This document shows positions 1 to 6,402 of a DNA stretch of 13,288 bases, in pieces; the first letter of the stretch is position 1; every line of letters begins with the position of its first letter. This stretch comes from an uncultured Holdemanella sp. GTDB taxonomy: Bacteria > Bacillota_I > Bacilli_A > Erysipelotrichales > Erysipelotrichaceae. The stretch spans positions 1-13,288 of the forward strand of contig NZ_CAKVMR010000058.1 in NCBI RefSeq assembly GCF_934772795.1. The letters are read 5' to 3'. The translations under genes were made by a program, and so were the position numbers. The notes beneath the pieces were generated by a model. That model saw only the letters and a program-made list of their open reading frames with translations, was not told the DNA's origin and did no database searches.

Positions 1-68
1 AAATGACGGCAAACGCGTGAACCCCTTGAAAATAAAGGCTTTTTCCGTTTGTCGTTATTATACCGTAA

Positions 69-221
69 CGGCACACTTGTATATCATTGTTGACACTGGC
101 GGACGTGAAGCCCGTTACAATTAAAAAGATAGTAGGGCATAAAGGAGCTATGAGCTTAACAGAAAAGGTATACACCCACCTGGATTATGAAGAACTACTT
201 ACAGCAATAAACAGTATTTAA
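69..221 (+). pseudogene. C-terminal relic of a tyrosine recombinase (integrase)
   Basis: Frame 69-221 reads RHTCISLL..., then IVGHKGAMSLTEKVYTH and ends LLTAINSI before the TAA at 219-221. These are the last catalytic boxes of a phage-type tyrosine recombinase: the Arg-His of HxxRH, the VGHKG histidine and the VYTH nucleophile tyrosine. The stretch closely matches residues 311-360 of the intact integrase at 2993-4141, by eye more than half identical. The codon just upstream (66-68) is a stop and no integrase motif precedes it in any frame, so the N-terminal part is gone or lies across a rearrangement junction. It has no start and cannot be functional alone. It is probably the stump of an earlier, related mobile element. 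Confidence 0.8.
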
Positions 222-273
222 AATAAAAAAATGTAAGAAAAATATAGTAAATAACAATAATTAAAAAAATAGT

Positions 274-336
274 GTGGGCCGTTTTTCACGGTTTTACCAC
301 GTGTCAAGCGTGGCGAGGTTGTGGAAGACGGCCCAC
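274..336 (+). other. Stem-loop element upstream of the 72-aa gene
   Basis: A perfect 9-bp inverted repeat (274-282 GTGGGCCGT with 328-336 ACGGCCCAC) encloses a second 5-bp stem, 297-301 CCACG with 309-313 CGTGG, over a 7-nt loop. Alternative pairings exist: CCGT 279-282 with ACGG 288-291, and CCAC 297-300 with GTGG 321-324. That would suit a switching RNA. However, the best promoter for the next gene (-10 at 342-347) lies downstream, so the element may act as DNA (operator, single-strand origin) or as part of a longer transcript. Its function is unknown. Confidence 0.45.
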
Positions 337-347
337 TTGCTTATAAT
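319..347 (+). promoter_or_regulatory. Putative promoter of the 72-aa gene
   Basis: TTGTGG at 319-324, a 17-nt spacer and a perfect TATAAT at 342-347 give a plausible sigma-A promoter. Transcription would start near 354, just before the ribosome site GGGAG at 356-360. The -35 lies inside the stem-loop element, so folding or a bound protein could affect it. Confidence 0.4.
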
Positions 348-369
348 AAAGTTATGGGAGTAGCAAAGA

Positions 370-588
370 ATGAAGACGTTAACTAAAGACGAGTTTATGG
401 AAGCCTGGAGCATAGACAGAGCTAAAATAGTATTTAAAGACGGAGATATTATAGAAGGGTGCGCCGTGTTTATTTCCAACGTTGACAGTTTTAACGATAT
501 AGATGAAATTGAGATATATACAAAAGACAGGGAGTGTATACTGGAGCCCTTATCAGAAGTAAAAGAAATAGTTGATCTAGAAAAATAA
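370..588 (+). CDS. Small acidic protein, 72 aa, possible Sm-like/small beta-barrel fold
   Basis: The start is ATG at 370 with GGGAG at 356-360 nine bases upstream; the stop is TAA at 586-588. I do not recognise the family. The protein has a short helical N-terminus (about residues 5-14), then a strand-rich part: AKIVFKDGDIIEGCAVFI, a flexible acidic patch NVDSFNDIDEIEIYT, and a last strand with PLSEVKEIVDL. The FKDG-x-x-x-EG turn followed by three hydrophobic strands resembles Sm-like or other small five-strand barrels, but that is inference. Small proteins of this kind are common as accessory genes in Firmicute conjugative elements, which fits the integrase relic just upstream. There is no signal peptide or membrane segment. 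The rightward terminator at 762-806 probably ends its transcript. Confidence 0.65.
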   Translation: MKTLTKDEFMEAWSIDRAKIVFKDGDIIEGCAVFISNVDSFNDIDEIEIYTKDRECILEPLSEVKEIVDLEK

Positions 589-761
589 AACATGAAGCAA
601 GCACCCAATAGAAGACAATAAGAAGTATTTAGTTGTAATAAAAAGTAGTAAGAAGGTAACGGGTAGGTAACAAAAGAAGCCTAAAAGCTTTTATTTATGG
701 GATGTCGTAACTACCTAAACGTTAGTCAGAACATACTTTTGACTACTCTGCAAAGAGATTC

Positions 762-806
762 AAAACCACTCAAACCCTTTATATATGGGCTTTGGGTGGT
801 TTTTTC
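762..806 (+). terminator. Rho-independent terminator
   Basis: AAAACCACTCAAACCC (762-777) pairs with GGGCTTTGGGTGGTTTT (787-803), allowing one G-U pair and one bulged base, over a 9-nt AT-rich loop. A T-run follows to 805. This is a strong terminator shape for rightward transcripts, most likely that of the 72-aa gene. Confidence 0.8.
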
Positions 807-849
807 TATTTCTGTGAATTGTTGTGAATAGTGCTGAAAAGTCTATTTA

Positions 850-910
850 AGCACGCATACAGCACGCTTATAAGTAGCAAAATTAACTCCTCAGTTATCG
901 AAAAGCACGC
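850..910 (+). repeat. Three direct copies of AGCACGC
   Basis: AGCACGC occurs at 850-856, 861-867 and 904-910, the first two 11 bp apart (one helical turn). They could be protein-binding half-sites, for example recombinase arm sites left by the degraded integrase, but they are short and may be chance. Confidence 0.3.
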
Positions 911-923
911 ACAAAACGTAATT

Positions 924-954
924 TTACAAGAAAAGCACCAGCGGATGCTGATGC
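924..954 (-). terminator. Terminator of the ATPase/DUF4143 gene
   Basis: Bases 935-942 and 947-954 form an 8-position stem with one C-A mismatch and a 4-nt loop (943-946). Read leftward, the hairpin is followed by TTTTCTTG. It lies 33 bases beyond the stop of the leftward ATPase gene, as expected for its terminator. Confidence 0.55.
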
Positions 955-986
955 GTTTAATAGTTTTAATCTTACTAATTTTTTGA

Positions 987-2195
987 TTATATAGCTTGGC
1001 TTTTATTTAGCAACCAATCCCTGATATCAAAGATTTCAATTCCTTCATATGAATACTTTGGATGACCGGTTTTGGCGATGATAATCTTTGGATATGCATC
1101 CTTGATCTGTAAAAGAGGCGCATATTCTCTTTTGAATGTTTCCTCTTCAGTGATATTGTCACTTACCTGAATATAGATTTTTTCATTACCTCTTTGGGCA
1201 ACAAAATCGATTTCTTTCTGATAAAGCTTTCCAACATAGACATCATAGCCACTACGTAATAATTCAAGACAGACCATGTTTTCATATACTCTGCCATAAT
1301 CCATGTTTCTTGTACCAAGAACAGCATAACGTATGCCAATATCACTTAAATAGAACTTTTCTATGCTTTCAAGATATTTCTTGCCACGGATATCGTAGCG
1401 CTTGATATCATAGAAAACAAAGGCGTTGCACAGGTATTTGATATATTTTCCAATGGTGACATGATTAGTTGATATGTTCTTTTCGGATAGCATATTGCTG
1501 ATTCTGCTTGGTGAGGTCAGGTTTGATATATTGTCCATAAGGAATTCACTTAAGCGCTGTAATACCTGAGTATCTGGCAGGGAATACTTCTGTACAAGGT
1601 CTCTTGTAACAATTGTTTCATAGACTTCCTTGATATAATCCTTCCTGTCTTTTTCGGTGTTGTAGGCATAGGACCCAGCTAATCCACCTTTGATGGTGTA
1701 ATCTTCAAATAGCTTTTCTATGTCGTGGTTGTTGTCGTAGTAATTACAATATTCTTTGAAACTGAATGGATAGACATGAATTTCAATATAACGTCCGGTA
1801 AATAGAGTGGCTAAATCTGCACTTAACAAAAAAGCGTTGGAACCAGTGATATAGATATCATATTTTCTTTTTGAATATAGGCTATTTACAGCCAGTTCAA
1901 AATTTGGACACATCTGCACTTCATCAATGAAAAGATAATTCGACTTTCCTTCCACATATCGTTTTTCAACATAGGCATGAAGCGCATGATACTCTTTCAG
2001 GTGTTCAAATGAAAGATCCATAAAGTCAATAAAGATAACGTTGATATCATTAAAGTTATCTTTCAGATACTGGATATACTCCTGCATCAGTATTGACTTA
2101 CCCGATCTTCTGATACCGGTAATAACTTTTATATCAGGCGTATCCTTCAGATTCTTTATTCGATTCAGGTATTCAGTTCTTTCAATGGTTTTCAT
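987..2195 (-). CDS. AAA+ ATP-binding protein with C-terminal DUF4143 domain, 402 aa
   Basis: The N-terminal P-loop ATPase has Walker A GIRRSGKS (residues 27-34), Walker B YLFIDEVQ (87-94), a TGSN sensor (117-120) and the family-typical LFTGRYIEIHVYPFSF segment (131-146). The C-terminal half (about 200-390) matches DUF4143. It includes KEIDFVAQ...KIYIQVS, a pattern like a PD-(D/E)XK nuclease core, although activity is not shown for the family. The length is normal. The start is supported by GAGG seven bases before the ATG. These solitary cytoplasmic ATPases are widespread in anaerobic bacteria; their substrate is unknown, with toxin-antitoxin, defence and DNA transactions all proposed. It is a single-gene unit with its own promoter (2257-2286) and terminator. 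Base composition is less AT-rich than in the element to the right, suggesting a separate origin. Confidence 0.9.
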   Translation of the reverse strand: MKTIERTEYLNRIKNLKDTPDIKVITGIRRSGKSILMQEYIQYLKDNFNDINVIFIDFMDLSFEHLKEYHALHAYVEKRYVEGKSNYLFIDEVQMCPNFELAVNSLYSKRKYDIYITGSNAFLLSADLATLFTGRYIEIHVYPFSFKEYCNYYDNNHDIEKLFEDYTIKGGLAGSYAYNTEKDRKDYIKEVYETIVTRDLVQKYSLPDTQVLQRLSEFLMDNISNLTSPSRISNMLSEKNISTNHVTIGKYIKYLCNAFVFYDIKRYDIRGKKYLESIEKFYLSDIGIRYAVLGTRNMDYGRVYENMVCLELLRSGYDVYVGKLYQKEIDFVAQRGNEKIYIQVSDNITEEETFKREYAPLLQIKDAYPKIIIAKTGHPKYSYEGIEIFDIRDWLLNKSQAI

Positions 2196-2207
2196 AGTGT
2201 TGCCTCA

Positions 2208-2242
2208 CTTTCAAAAAATGAATTTTTTTAAACTTTCGAAAG
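2208..2242. promoter_or_regulatory. 35-bp palindromic repeat, copy 1 (5' leader of ATPase gene)
   Basis: The repeat begins CTTTCAAAAAAT and ends CTTTCGAAAG. It is near-identical base by base to copy 2 at 2294-2328 and is itself an imperfect inverted repeat, CTTTC...GAAAG. It lies between the transcription start and the ribosome site of the leftward ATPase gene, so it could be an operator or a leader hairpin. Confidence 0.55.
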
Positions 2243-2256
2243 TCATCCTTACTTTT

Positions 2257-2286
2257 ATTATATCCGATTATAATCTTTGTGTGCAA
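2257..2286 (-). promoter_or_regulatory. Promoter of the ATPase/DUF4143 gene
   Basis: Read leftward, TTGCAC (2286-2281), an 18-nt spacer and a perfect TATAAT (2262-2257) form a good sigma-A promoter. Transcription should start near 2250, giving a leader of about 55 nt. The promoter sits exactly between the two 35-bp palindromes. Confidence 0.65.
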
Positions 2287-2293
2287 TATGTCG

Positions 2294-2328
2294 CTTTCAA
2301 AAAATAAAAATTTTTAAATTTTTGAAAG
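2294..2328. promoter_or_regulatory. 35-bp palindromic repeat, copy 2 (upstream of -35)
   Basis: With two flanking bases on each side (2292-2330) it has perfect 12-bp arms, CGCTTTCAAAAA and TTTTTGAAAGCG, around a 15-bp AT-only centre. It lies just upstream of the -35 box, matching copy 1 on the other side of the promoter. Paired operators for DNA looping or autoregulation are the simplest reading. Confidence 0.55.
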
Positions 2329-2357
2329 CGGATAGTGTGTTTTTAGCTATTATAACT

Positions 2358-2598
2358 ATGTCAATGATTCTAAAGAAGCAAACGGATTTGTTTTCCAATG
2401 ACTATAATTCGTTTATTTCTCTTGTGTCACTGATTACCAAAGTCATTAGCTGATCATCGTTGTCAATCGAACGCTACTCCTATACAGGTTGTTGTTTATC
2501 GTACTGGAAATGAATGTTTGGAAGTCATTGTTGGAACGCCAGCTACTTTGGGTGAACTCAAAGTGTTGATTGCCAAATTATTTGAATATGAAAACTAA
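2358..2598 (+). pseudogene. Broken reading frame of unknown family
   Basis: Two open segments in different frames adjoin. ATG 2358 to TGA 2451-2453 gives MSMILKKQTDLFSNDYNSF.... Frame 2434-2598 gives 54 codons without a start, including PIQVVVYRTGNECLEVIVG and ending LIAKLFEYEN before TAA TAA. The second segment looks truly coding: amphipathic strands, a helical tail and ordinary codon choice. No ribosome site precedes either segment, and joining them needs a frameshift. I do not recognise the family; a degraded transposon or accessory gene is possible. Confidence 0.35.
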
Positions 2599-2623
2599 TA
2601 ATCAAGTTAAATTAAAAGAAAAA

Positions 2624-2835
2624 GACCACAGCTAGCGGTAAGCTGGTTCTGGTCAACAGCGTTCGCAAAACGTGTAGCCACAGAATGAAATTCTGTGTTC
2701 AAAGAGGCTTTGGAAAACTGCACTCAACAAGCAAGTGGAAAGGAAAATTGCAGAGTACGGTTCGGTGTGTATTAACACCGGCATTGCTGGCCTCTTTCCC
2801 GTAGGAAAAATAAAAGGAAGGATTCATATCCTTCC
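2624..2835 (+). ncRNA. Candidate structured RNA (hairpin-rich, no coding frame)
   Basis: The visible stems are: GACCA 2624-2628 with TGGTC 2650-2654, enclosing CAGCT/AGCTG 2629-2633/2641-2645; CGTT/AACG 2660-2663/2669-2672; an 8-bp stem 2679-2686/2690-2697 with GAA loop; a long-range stem AAAGAGGC 2701-2708 with GCCTCTTT 2790-2797; within it 2718-2722/2749-2753 and CGGTGT/ACACCG 2763-2768/2775-2780; and an 8-bp hairpin 2816-2823/2828-2835. Purine-rich single strands such as GGAAAGGAAAA lie between them. This nested architecture and the absence of an open frame suggest a non-coding RNA. The identity is unknown, and the strand is inferred from pairing that closes well on the plus strand. Confidence 0.4.
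2804..2835 (-). terminator. Terminator of the leftward rep-mob-int operon
   Basis: GGAAGGAT (2816-2823) and ATCCTTCC (2828-2835) form a perfect 8-bp stem with a 4-nt loop. Read leftward it is followed by TTTTATTTTTCC (2815-2804). It lies about 160 bases beyond the integrase stop with no gene in between, so it should end the element's leftward transcript. Confidence 0.7.
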
Positions 2836-2992
2836 ACACTTTAACGCCCTACGCTTATGGCGGTAGGAGCCATACTGATTTGGTATTTCTACTTTTATTT
2901 GCATTATACACTATTATGCGTATAATCCAAGAATATGAACTTCCTTCATGACATGGACTATTAAAGGATTCTTCTGCTTATAAATATAATTC
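2836..2992. other. Non-coding end of the mobile element, possible attachment region
   Basis: These 157 bases beyond the integrase stop hold no gene. They contain ATTATAC/GTATAAT inverted arms (2903-2909/2920-2926) and CGCC/GGCG and CCTAC/GTAGG competing hairpins within about 2845-2867. Integrase genes normally lie next to one attachment site, so attL probably falls here or in the hairpin-rich segment to the left. The other element end is not in the window, so no direct repeat can be shown. Confidence 0.35.
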
Positions 2993-4141
2993 TTATCTCT
3001 CACAGTGTTCACTTCTTTTCTTTGATTTTTTTACTTCTTTAATTATTTCTTCTGGATAATAAACAGAATCAATTGCTTTAATAAGTTCTGACATTTCAAT
3101 ATGAGTATACACGCTTTCTGTGATAGACATAGCGCCTTTGTGACCAACTATTAGTTTTTGATATGTTTGTGATACCTGTGCAGTTGCAAGTAGAGATACA
3201 CATGTGTGTCTGCAACAATGCGGTGTTTGATCATATTCGAATCGAACCATAAATGGATTCCAGTAGCTGTCGTAATAGTTACGATACGTAAAATGTTTTT
3301 GATCGGGCGTGTGGAATACATAATCACATTGACTCGATTCATACCAGGCTTTAAAGAATGGATAAATCATAGTACCAATCGGAACTTTACGGATTCCACT
3401 TTGTGTTTTTGATTTAGTAATAGTGAAATAATGTTCATCAAGATTAACATTTTGCTTCTTTAAATCCAATAATTCACTTACTCGTACACCTGTATAACAA
3501 AGAATCAAAATCATTTGGATGTATATATCTTCTTTTTGTGACCATAATACATTCAATTGTTCTTTTGAAAATGGTTGCCGATCATAGCTATTCGGATTTC
3601 TATCTTTGTATTTGGCTATATCCACAAATTTTGCGTAATCTGTGCTACAAAGATTGTTCTTGATCGCATATGCGTACATTTGGTTAAATAAGATTTTAAT
3701 ATTTCTTAGAGTAGGATAGTTTTTACCACAATTATCAATAATATTTTGAAGATCACTAGTTCTAATATCTCTAAATGGGTATTCGAAGATTCGTGTGCAC
3801 GTATTATATGCGGCTCGGTAACTATTTATTTTTTTGGCTTCCATATTGTCTTTGAACTTTTCATCAAACCAATCTTCAAAGACTTCTCGAAAAGAGGGAT
3901 TTCCTTGATTTAAATCGTATGGCTTCTCATGATATTTCGCTAGCATTTGAAGTCCTTCTTCGCGAGTTTTAGCATAACCAATAATGCCTATCACTTGTTT
4001 AGTCTTACCTGTTTGTTTATCTATATCATAACCTGTTGTTATGCGAACAATATAAGGTCTTCGTCTTCTGTTTGCGTTACTCATTTTTACAATTGACCCA
4101 TAACCACTAGGCAATCGCATATGTTTATTTCTTTTTCTCAT
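2993..4141 (-). CDS. int: Tyrosine recombinase/integrase, 382 aa
   Basis: This site-specific integrase excises and inserts the element. Residues about 1-75 form a basic N-terminal arm-binding region (RRRRPYIVRI...). About 80-165 is the SAM-like core-binding domain and about 185-355 the catalytic domain. Visible catalytic residues are R220 (TGVRVSELL), K243 or K245 (TKSKTQSG), H308 and R311 (PHCCRH), H334 (VGHKG) and nucleophile Y345 (VYTH). All are present and the length is typical of Tn916/phage-type integrases. Its ATG overlaps the relaxase stop (ATGA, 4138-4141), with AAAGGA ahead of it inside the mob gene, so the two are translationally coupled. It is the last gene of the leftward operon. 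A strongly basic tail (KEVKKSKKRSE) closes the protein. Confidence 0.95.
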   Translation of the reverse strand: MRKRNKHMRLPSGYGSIVKMSNANRRRRPYIVRITTGYDIDKQTGKTKQVIGIIGYAKTREEGLQMLAKYHEKPYDLNQGNPSFREVFEDWFDEKFKDNMEAKKINSYRAAYNTCTRIFEYPFRDIRTSDLQNIIDNCGKNYPTLRNIKILFNQMYAYAIKNNLCSTDYAKFVDIAKYKDRNPNSYDRQPFSKEQLNVLWSQKEDIYIQMILILCYTGVRVSELLDLKKQNVNLDEHYFTITKSKTQSGIRKVPIGTMIYPFFKAWYESSQCDYVFHTPDQKHFTYRNYYDSYWNPFMVRFEYDQTPHCCRHTCVSLLATAQVSQTYQKLIVGHKGAMSITESVYTHIEMSELIKAIDSVYYPEEIIKEVKKSKKRSEHCER

Positions 4142-5259
4142 TTATGAATTTCCTTTCTTTTGGATTTGACAATCTTAAAAGTAAGAGCATTTTCAATTGT
4201 ATCTTTACCAAAGAATTTTTTGAGTTTGTTCATATCTCTTCTTAATTCTCGATTTTCATAAGATAATTCATCTATTGAATTTTTTAATTCAGTATTTTCG
4301 TTTTTAAAAAAGATCAGTTGAGTTTTCAGATTTATTAATTCTTTTACGATATCAAATACTTGATTGATCAATGGTTGTATAAATGCTCTTAGTTTGGAAA
4401 ATTTTGGTTGAACAATATTTTTATGATATGTTGAAGCAAGTGTGAGCTTATTTGGTTCTGGTAACAACCATAAATCTTCATTGTTTAAAGCGTTAAACGC
4501 ATCATTTAGATAGGGTGTCATATTTTGTAGTGAACTATATTGCTTTTTCAATGTTAATATTTCATGATCCAACTTTGAAATTTCTTCTTTTCTTTTTTCT
4601 TTTTTAAAGTTAAGAACATCAAGCGGTTTATTATGTGTATCAAGGTTGACCCATTTAACTTCATACTTATTCATGATTTTGCCAACTTCTATTTTTTCAG
4701 CATTCACCCATTGGTTCCACTCTGTTTCTGATCGACTTCCTCCATTAAATCCTTGAGATTTTAAAGCTTGTTTCAATGAAACACGAGTTTCGAGTCCTCT
4801 TTTACTTCCTGTAGTAAAAGGAATAAAGTCAATATGAAGATGGGGTGTTTGTTCATCCATATGAAGATGAGCAGAGAATACATAGAGATTAGGATTACGT
4901 TCTTGAAAGCCTTTCATATACTCATCAAGAATTACTTTTCCTAGTTCACCATTCTTTCCAAGACAATTCATTGTGTCCATATTTCCAACTTGAACAATAA
5001 CTTCATGGAATAATTTTTCTTGTTTACCCATTCGTATTTTTTCATAATAATTTGGAATGGTACGATCACTACGAGTTTGTCTAGCGTTATATTTTGCGAC
5101 GGCATCATCAAATAATTCATGATAAGTTTGTTTTAAATCTTTATTAACATACTCAATATTGTATTGGCTTCGATTGCTGTCAACATTACTTGCAGTAAAA
5201 TCTCTTGCATTGTGAGCGATGCTTCCTTTGCCGATTTTAAAGCTAATGCTTTGTTCCAT
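4138..5259 (-). CDS. mobV: MobV-family relaxase (Pre/Mob), 373 aa
   Basis: This relaxase nicks one strand at oriT and pilots it to a recipient through another element's secretion system. The N-terminal motif is SISFKIGKG..AHNARD (HN at 16-17, R at 19). The metal-binding motif III is H131-L-H133-M-D-E-Q-T-P-H140-L-H142, diagnostic for MobV (HxDExxPHxH). Residues about 215-250 and 305-355 are heptad-like, charged coiled coils, usual in the C-terminal half of this family. The ribosome site GAGG is five bases before the ATG. A candidate oriT lies directly upstream (5275-5332). No coupling protein or type IV secretion genes are in the window, so the element is probably mobilizable rather than self-transmissible. 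Confidence 0.95.
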   Translation of the reverse strand: MEQSISFKIGKGSIAHNARDFTASNVDSNRSQYNIEYVNKDLKQTYHELFDDAVAKYNARQTRSDRTIPNYYEKIRMGKQEKLFHEVIVQVGNMDTMNCLGKNGELGKVILDEYMKGFQERNPNLYVFSAHLHMDEQTPHLHIDFIPFTTGSKRGLETRVSLKQALKSQGFNGGSRSETEWNQWVNAEKIEVGKIMNKYEVKWVNLDTHNKPLDVLNFKKEKRKEEISKLDHEILTLKKQYSSLQNMTPYLNDAFNALNNEDLWLLPEPNKLTLASTYHKNIVQPKFSKLRAFIQPLINQVFDIVKELINLKTQLIFFKNENTELKNSIDELSYENRELRRDMNKLKKFFGKDTIENALTFKIVKSKRKEIHK

Positions 5260-5274
5260 ATGAACCTCGTAGAG

Positions 5275-5332
5275 CGCAAGGCATCTTTTGTTTATGACAA
5301 AAGTGCATTTGCGTTACTTTCGACAAAGTAAC
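5275..5332 (-). other. Candidate origin of transfer (oriT)
   Basis: Directly upstream of the relaxase gene, two hairpins abut. The larger imperfect inverted repeat runs 5275-5313: outer CGCAA/TTGCG, inner CTTTTG 5285-5290 with CAAAAG 5298-5303, loop of 7. The second is an 8-bp perfect stem, GTTACTTT 5313-5320 with AAAGTAAC 5325-5332, loop CGAC. MobV relaxases recognise such hairpins just 5' of their own gene, and the nick would be on the leftward-coding strand. The exact nick is not visible. Confidence 0.5.
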
Positions 5333-5351
5333 AAAGGTTTTATTAAATCCT

Positions 5352-5405
5352 AGGACGGTAGGACGATAAATAACTATATGCATAAAGTATCGTCCTTATC
5401 GTCCT
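5352..5405. repeat. Long inverted repeat with internal GGACGRTA copies
   Basis: The arm 5352-5368 is nearly complementary to 5388-5405, differing at one position and one extra base. Each arm holds two tandem copies of GGACGRTA-like units, and the 19-bp centre contains near-palindromic ACTATATGCATAAAGT. The right arm encodes the helicase C-terminus (DDKDD) and its stop lies in the centre. Read leftward no T-run follows, so it is not an ordinary terminator. It may be a replication or transfer site. Confidence 0.6.
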
Positions 5406-6402
5406 TTTGTTCAACTTGAAAAGTATAGATTCTTCCATTCGAACGGCTTGGATCAATTGAAAAAGTAATTCCTTCTGAAGCAAGTAAGTCCTTATGTGTA
5501 TTTAGTAATCGAGATGCTCTGTTTGCTGCAATTGTTAATTTTGTGAGTTGTAAAAGATTGGAAATAGTACCTGAATATCCATTGTTTTTAATGATATAGT
5601 TTCGAATTATACCTATTTCATATGGCATATCATCATTAATATTTTCTTCGCTTAATGAATACGTAAGGGTTGATGTATCTAAATGTAATTGTAGGATTTC
5701 TTCTTTAATATTCCTTCCACCAACTTCAAGCGTAGCACTTGTTTGTCCAATACCACTTCGAATTAAATGTAGATAAGTGCCATTGCATGATCCCACAAGT
5801 TTTACACCTCCTTTGGATGAACAATAACCATTTTGACTTCCGTTTTTCGTATCATGGTTAAGTAGTAAAATATGAATTTTTAAACCATCAGCAATCCCTT
5901 TTAAATATTCCATATCTTCTGTATCTTTAACATTATTTGCTTCTGTTTTAATAGTTAGATTGCGAATATTATCGAATAGATCAATAATAACTAGTCTAAG
6001 AAATGGATGAGAAATTAATGTTTCCGTAACAACTTCGAGTAATAATATATCATCTTGATTTGAAGAAGTGTCTTCTAAAACTATGTTTTTATTGAAACAA
6101 AAAACTACAGAATCATCCATTTCAAGATTCATCAGTTTCAATCTTTCTGCAATCAAATCCTCATCGTTATCTAAACAAATATAGAGAACATCACATTGGA
6201 TCGTATTGTTATTAAGAAATGGAATGCCTTTAGAAACTGAATTTGCGAGTTGTAATGCTAATGTGGATTTACCAGTTTTACTTCCACCAGTTAAAATACT
6301 AACCTTATTTCCTTTGATAAGAGAATCTACAATATAGTTGTTTTCAAAATATGTTTTATGTCTGATCTCATTTCCGGTGATAAGTTCAATATTATTATCC
6401 AT
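5374..6402 (-). CDS. RepA-like hexameric helicase (AAA_25/RecA fold), 342 aa
   Basis: This is a cytoplasmic DNA helicase of the RepA/RSF1010-like group used for plasmid or element replication. Walker A is GGSKTGKST (residues 39-47). YICLDNDEDLIAERL (74-88) is the usual acidic motif, LVIIDLFD (137-144) is Walker B, and LLLNHDTK (179-186) carries the conserved His. SATLEVGGRNIKEE (222-235) is the family's terminal strand region. Residues about 260-330 look like a winged-helix tail. The gene overlaps the upstream small DNA-binding gene by 8 bp, and AGGG lies seven bases before its ATG. Next to a relaxase it probably unwinds the nicked circle, allowing replication of the excised element. No separate Rep initiator is present; MobV may serve both roles (inference). 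Confidence 0.85.
   Translation of the reverse strand: MDNNIELITGNEIRHKTYFENNYIVDSLIKGNKVSILTGGSKTGKSTLALQLANSVSKGIPFLNNNTIQCDVLYICLDNDEDLIAERLKLMNLEMDDSVVFCFNKNIVLEDTSSNQDDILLLEVVTETLISHPFLRLVIIDLFDNIRNLTIKTEANNVKDTEDMEYLKGIADGLKIHILLLNHDTKNGSQNGYCSSKGGVKLVGSCNGTYLHLIRSGIGQTSATLEVGGRNIKEEILQLHLDTSTLTYSLSEENINDDMPYEIGIIRNYIIKNNGYSGTISNLLQLTKLTIAANRASRLLNTHKDLLASEGITFSIDPSRSNGRIYTFQVEQKDDKDDTLCI

Larger units (their letters stand above)
589..986. other. Intergenic stretch without a gene
   Basis: No coding frame with a ribosome site is visible in these 398 bases. They hold a rightward terminator (762-806), three copies of AGCACGC (850-856, 861-867, 904-910) and a leftward terminator (about 924-954). 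The converging terminators separate the 72-aa gene from the leftward ATPase gene. Confidence 0.6.

Noticed and set aside
2..124. Open frame NDGKRVNPLKIKAF... at the window edge
   Set aside because: It overlaps the integrase relic in another frame, has no start in the window and no motif I recognise; the relic explains the 3' part better.
294..608. Leftward open frame of 104 codons
   Set aside because: It lies opposite the 72-aa gene, has a serine/isoleucine-rich translation typical of antisense frames and no ribosome site.
850..910. CRISPR-like array from AGCACGC copies
   Set aside because: The units are only 7 bp with unequal spacing (11 and 43 bp) and no cas gene is near.
2041..2307. Rightward open frame of 88 codons
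   Set aside because: It is antisense to the start of the AAA+ ATPase gene and reads through its promoter and palindromes; a shadow frame.
2753..2772. GTACGGTTC resembling the 3' half of group II intron domain V
   Set aside because: The pairing 5' half (GAGCCGTA-like) is missing upstream, and no intron reverse transcriptase is present.
5352..5405. Inverted repeat as an intra-operon terminator
   Set aside because: No T-run follows in the leftward direction, and the loop is 19 bases with coding sequence in one arm.
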